Shown here one piece after another: positions 60,853 through 64,000 of a DNA stretch of 64,000 nucleotides. The translations under genes were made by a program, and so were the position numbers. This stretch comes from JAUIAI01 sp049680625 (GTDB lineage: Bacteria > Pseudomonadota > Gammaproteobacteria > Burkholderiales > Burkholderiaceae_E), in NCBI GenBank assembly GCA_049680625.1, contig JBAUID010000102.1:1-64000 (forward strand), in the 5' to 3' direction. Numbering within the stretch: position 1 is the first letter of the stretch; each line of letters begins with the position of its first letter. Under the pieces are notes generated by a model, which was not told where the DNA came from, ran no database searches, and saw only the letters and a list, made by a program, of their open reading frames with translations.

Positions 60853-61785
60853 TTATCGGCCGAGCAGTTCAACTTCGAATAACAAAGTAGCATTCGGAGG
60901 AATGACCCCGCCCGCGCCATTAGCACCGTAGCCAAGGTCAGGCGGAATAATCAGATGGCGCTTACCGCCAACCTGCATTCCGGCGACCCCTTGATCCCAG
61001 CCCTTGATCACGTGTCCAGCCCCAAGCGGGAACTGAAACGGATCTCCGCGATCTTTGCTGGAATCGAACTTGCTGCCAGCCTCGCCGTTTTCATATAACC
61101 AGCCGGTGTAATGTACAGATACGTTATCACCCGATGTGGCGGCCTCACCTTCACCGACTTCGAGGTCGGCGTACTGCAGCCCACTGGGCTTTGTGTGGAA
61201 TTCCACTGTGTTTTCTCCGTTTGGTGCCAAGGCAGCAATTTCTTCCTGCACGATGACGGTGGTTGACGGTGCGTCGCTGATATCAACAGATTCAGCCAGT
61301 CGCAGCCGGATCGCTTCTATCCTCTTGCGATTGGCGCCGAGGTCTGACCTGCCAAGGCGCGAAGCGGATCGTACATGGATTCGCCGCTTGGCAGGATCGA
61401 GCAAAAATTCTACGTCATCTACAAAACCGAGGCGTGGGGAGACAAATTCGGTCCTGATGTATCGATCGTCACGGCTCAGGATGCTTGCACCCTCTATGGT
61501 TTCAAGCAGATTGGCCAGAATCTGGAACCCGCTTTCCGGATCATTGCCGGCAGCCAGGGGGGCAATCTGGTTGTACTTTGTGGTTGCAAAACTGGATACC
61601 GAGTTTCTGGGTTTATTGTCCACCGGCGTCAGCTGGCCGTCATCGGTCACCCCGAGACTGGGGCGCTTGCCCGCGAGCAATCCCATAGATCCTCCTGCAC
61701 AATTGATGGCTGTGAAAACAAGAAGCAGGGCGACTGGCAGCGCGATCAGGAATTTGATTCGTCGCTGCCAGACTCGCCCTGGCAT
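60853..61785 (-). CDS. DUF1499-FKBP peptidyl-prolyl isomerase fusion
   Basis: A 310-residue protein. One hydrophobic anchor at about 10-28 (FLIALPVALLLVFTAINC) is followed by a DUF1499 domain (about 40-165, with GFVDDVEFLLDPAKRRIHVR and SASRLGRSDLGANRKR) and then an FKBP domain (about 200-310, with VSVHYTGWLYENGEAGSKFD and PLGAGHVIKGWDQGVAGMQV). DUF1499 and FKBP are normally separate proteins. The ATG 61785 is chosen because the longer frame (to 61965) runs into the next gene; 15 bases separate it from that gene's stop. Probably periplasmic folding aid. It precedes glnS. Confidence 0.87.
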   Translation of the reverse strand: MPGRVWQRRIKFLIALPVALLLVFTAINCAGGSMGLLAGKRPSLGVTDDGQLTPVDNKPRNSVSSFATTKYNQIAPLAAGNDPESGFQILANLLETIEGASILSRDDRYIRTEFVSPRLGFVDDVEFLLDPAKRRIHVRSASRLGRSDLGANRKRIEAIRLRLAESVDISDAPSTTVIVQEEIAALAPNGENTVEFHTKPSGLQYADLEVGEGEAATSGDNVSVHYTGWLYENGEAGSKFDSSKDRGDPFQFPLGAGHVIKGWDQGVAGMQVGGKRHLIIPPDLGYGANGAGGVIPPNATLLFEVELLGR

Positions 61786-61799
61786 TAAGGTCAGTGGCT

Positions 61800-62702
61800 T
61801 CAGCCGTCTTTTCGAAGACGCCGAATCAGGCTGGAGGTATCGAATCGCGCACCGCCACTGCGTTGTACTTCTTTGTAGAACTGATCCACGATAACGGTCA
61901 CTGGCAGGGGGGCCCCGTTGCGGTTGGCTTCGTCGATACACAGACCGAGGTCTTTGCGCATCCACTCAACCGCAAAACCAAAGTCAAATTTATCGTCGAT
62001 CATGGTTTCGGCGCGGTTCTCCATCTGCCAGGACTGCGCAGCCCCTTTGCTGATGACATCGACAACCAGTTTCATATCAAGGCCGGCGGCCAGGCCAAAG
62101 TTCACTCCTTCCGATAAACCCTGGAGCAAACCGGCGATGCAAATCTGGTTAACCATTTTGGCCAATTGCCCACTGCCGGATGGTCCGATTAAGGTAAACG
62201 CGCGCGCAAAGGCGCCGGCCACCGGTTTCACCTTGTCAAAGCTCAGTGATTCACCACCACACATGACAGTCAGCACGCCGTTGACGGCACCGGCTTCACC
62301 ACCCGAGACTGGTGCATCAATGAAGCCAAAGCCTGCGGTTGTCGCGGTTTCATAGAGCTCGCGCGCCACCTCGGCTGATGCGGTAGTGTGATCGACAAAA
62401 ATTGCGCCGGGTTTCATGCCGGCAAAAGCGCCGTCGTCACCCAGGACTATTGAGCGCAAGTCATCATCATTGCCGACGCAGGCAAAAACGATATCAGCAC
62501 CGGCTGCCGCTTCGCGCGGTGTGCCGGCCGAAGCGCCGCCGTGTTTGCTGACCCAGTCGGCGGACTTGGCGGCGGTTCGGTTATAAACGGTGACCGAATG
62601 ACCCGCTGAACTCAGGTGTCCGGCCATTGGGTAACCCATGACGCCAAGGCCAAGGAAGGCCACTTTTTGGGCAGGTACGGGCTCATAGGTTTTTTCGGTC
62701 AT
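61800..62702 (-). CDS. 3-hydroxyisobutyrate dehydrogenase-like NAD(P)-dependent oxidoreductase
   Basis: A 300-residue beta-hydroxyacid dehydrogenase. The N-terminus has VAFLGLGVMGYPMAGHLSSA; the substrate motif is DAPVSGGEAGAVNGVLTVM, and the catalytic-lysine region is GSGQLAKMVNQICIAGLLQG. It is related to LtnD at 23258 but without lysine-rich ends, and could act on 3-hydroxyisobutyrate, tartronate semialdehyde or another short hydroxy acid. Confidence 0.9.
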   Translation of the reverse strand: MTEKTYEPVPAQKVAFLGLGVMGYPMAGHLSSAGHSVTVYNRTAAKSADWVSKHGGASAGTPREAAAGADIVFACVGNDDDLRSIVLGDDGAFAGMKPGAIFVDHTTASAEVARELYETATTAGFGFIDAPVSGGEAGAVNGVLTVMCGGESLSFDKVKPVAGAFARAFTLIGPSGSGQLAKMVNQICIAGLLQGLSEGVNFGLAAGLDMKLVVDVISKGAAQSWQMENRAETMIDDKFDFGFAVEWMRKDLGLCIDEANRNGAPLPVTVIVDQFYKEVQRSGGARFDTSSLIRRLRKDG

Positions 62703-62761
62703 TGTGGGTTTCCTTGTTAATTGGTTTGTAGTTGGTTGCCGGGTGGTTCGACCCGGACGGG

Positions 62762-63763
62762 TCAGCTAATCTCAGAATGATAGTCAATTCGTTCAACGGT
62801 GATGCCCAACTGCTGCAATTCAGTGCGCAGATTGTTCCTGCCAACCAGATGAAAAGCGCCCACCGTCGCAAATACCTTGCGGGGTTCGCGCAGTAGCTGG
62901 CTCAGTCGCTGCGCCATCAGACGATCCCGGCCATCAAACATCCGCTCTCGCAAATCTGCCAGCAGGGGGTCTGCGCCAAAGGCGGCGTTTTTGATTGCCA
63001 GCAACCGGGTTTGGTCGCCTCGGCGCCATGCTCGGATCAGTGATGGGACGGTATTGTCCCAGAAGCGCTTGTCTGTGACACGAAATTCAAGTAATTGTGC
63101 CTGCCAGCGAAGGCTGCCGCCAGCCAGGGCCTCAATTTGCTCAATTGGGCGTTCCAGTTCCATGACCGCTTTGTCTTTCTGGCTGGCCAGCAGCAGTAGG
63201 TGTTGTTCGACGCTAACCACCGAACCCGGGTTGTCGCTTCGGTCGGTACCATGCAGGGCACGCGTCAATGCCCAGGGCTGAAGTCGGGAAAGGGCGGGCC
63301 AACGAGTGTCGGTGATGCTGAATCGCTTTTGTAGCCAGCGAATGGTCGGCTCACTGACCCAGTCGTTGATCTTTCCCGAATTCGGCAACAAGGCCCGCGC
63401 GGAAAACGCGGCATGTAATTCAGCTCGCCGGCGATTGACATTGAGTTCAACAGCAAGCGTATCGGCAGCGTAAAAGCGGGTCATCACTGGTTCTGGCAAC
63501 GGGAACAAATCGGTCTGCCCGGCGTGAATAGCACCCAACAGCCATCCCGCACCTGGATAACCTGCGCTACCGTTAAGCCGGTATAAGGCCGGATGGTAGC
63601 CTTGGTTTCCGGGGGCCTGTACCTCAAACCAATTAACGCTGGCGCAGCCATTCAGCGTACTTGCTACCCCTGCAATGGCGCTACCCAGCCAGCGTCGCCG
63701 CTCGTCAGAAGCCGGCCGCGTGGCCGTCTCGCCGACTGTCACTGGCTGCAACATATCCGTCAT
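62762..63763 (-). CDS. TraB/GumN-family protein
   Basis: A 333-residue protein of the TraB/GumN group, which are likely metalloproteases or related hydrolases. It shows WLLGAIHAGQTDLFPLPEPV near residue 70 and the C-terminal VFATVGAFHLVGRNNLRTEL, the two conserved GxxH stretches. A signal-like helix (RRRWLGSAIAGVASTLNGC) suggests export, possibly as a lipoprotein, though the lipobox is imperfect. ATG 63763 (or 63754) is preferred to the open frame to 63967, which overlaps the neighbouring gene. It overlaps the end of that gene by about 59 bases. Confidence 0.8.
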   Translation of the reverse strand: MTDMLQPVTVGETATRPASDERRRWLGSAIAGVASTLNGCASVNWFEVQAPGNQGYHPALYRLNGSAGYPGAGWLLGAIHAGQTDLFPLPEPVMTRFYAADTLAVELNVNRRRAELHAAFSARALLPNSGKINDWVSEPTIRWLQKRFSITDTRWPALSRLQPWALTRALHGTDRSDNPGSVVSVEQHLLLLASQKDKAVMELERPIEQIEALAGGSLRWQAQLLEFRVTDKRFWDNTVPSLIRAWRRGDQTRLLAIKNAAFGADPLLADLRERMFDGRDRLMAQRLSQLLREPRKVFATVGAFHLVGRNNLRTELQQLGITVERIDYHSEIS

Positions 63764-64000
63764 CTTTGTCGTCACTGAGTCGCCAGATAAATTGCCCGGA
63801 CCCAAAATCCATATAGCTGTCCACGGCGCGTTCAATCTGATGGCCCATTTGGCGCAGACTGTTGACGACGTCGCGTTCCATGCTGTCTTCAACATCCAGA
63901 GCCAGGCCCCGGTTGACCTTCCAGCGCGGGGCATCACAGGCGGCCTGGGGGTTTTGTCCGTGATCAACCATGCGACTGACGGTTTGCATGTGACCTTGTG
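63705..64000 (-). CDS. Gamma-glutamyltranspeptidase-family protein, C-terminal end (partial)
   Basis: The last 97 residues of a gene that continues past the right edge. It reads GHMQTVSRMVDHGQNPQAAC, DAPRWKVNRGLALDVEDSME and ends in DDGYVAASDSRRDGHAAGF, the usual small-subunit end of gamma-glutamyltranspeptidases (GGHxQ, DAPRW, DPRRDGxAAGY). The family cleaves glutathione and gamma-glutamyl compounds in the periplasm. Its last codons overlap the TraB/GumN start. Confidence 0.92.
   Translation of the reverse strand, partial: QGHMQTVSRMVDHGQNPQAACDAPRWKVNRGLALDVEDSMERDVVNSLRQMGHQIERAVDSYMDFGSGQFIWRLSDDKDDGYVAASDSRRDGHAAGF

Overview
The window looks like chromosomal DNA of a heterotrophic, probably marine gammaproteobacterium. 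Pointers are an nhaR-type regulator, glnS, pdxH, argE, a LemA/TPM pair, a GlyGly-CTERM/rhombosortase protein, and several routes for small nitrogen and carbon compounds (sarcosine, glycerol, threonate-type acids, tryptophan or aminobenzoate). This placement rests on gene content only. I recognised no tRNA, rRNA, CRISPR array, insertion sequence or prophage.

Layout. 1-5.7 kb: a PPK2-type polyphosphate kinase, uracil phosphoribosyltransferase, a small protein, a LysR regulator with a perfect palindrome just before its start, and an AsmA-like protein. 5.7-12.8 kb: a class III aminotransferase, a GNAT protein and the complete heterotetrameric sarcosine oxidase set in the order soxB-D-A-G. 13.1-19.5 kb: one 2147-residue secreted protein that joins a ricin-type lectin, a complete galactose-oxidase-like copper-radical domain, thrombospondin-3-like calcium repeats, a PA14 domain, a YVTN-type propeller with a two-haem cytochrome c region, and three tandem carbohydrate-binding-like repeats. 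19.5-20.3 kb holds a decayed GNAT-like remnant, followed by a degenerate GGDEF protein. 21.3-24.4 kb (minus strand): a threonate-type cluster (ltnD-otnK-otnC). 24.4-29.9 kb: glutaryl-CoA dehydrogenase, a RidA protein, a thioesterase and tryptophan 2,3-dioxygenase, divergent from a salicylyl-/2-aminobenzoyl-CoA monooxygenase-reductase. A sulfatase-like enzyme and a GFA protein follow.

32-42.5 kb is a full glycerol regulon: glpR-glpD on the minus strand, divergent from an ABC glycerol importer (glpV, S, T, P, Q plus a DUF2160 membrane protein) and glpK. The two ATPases have complementary defects, so only one of the two composite ATP sites looks canonical. 42.8-45.7 kb encodes a subtilisin-like protease that carries its own GlyGly-CTERM sorting signal followed, in the same polypeptide, by what looks like the rhombosortase that processes such signals. 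This is the most unusual item in the window.

45.7-64 kb is mostly housekeeping and conserved genes: DUF1992, nhaR, a Bax-inhibitor-1 protein, pdxH, lemA/TPM genes split by argE, an MFS-acyltransferase fusion, DUF2237, a metallo-beta-lactamase-fold hydrolase, an FAD monooxygenase, glnS, a DUF1499-FKBP fusion, a 3-hydroxyisobutyrate-dehydrogenase-like protein, a TraB/GumN protein and, running off the right edge, the end of a gamma-glutamyltranspeptidase-family gene.
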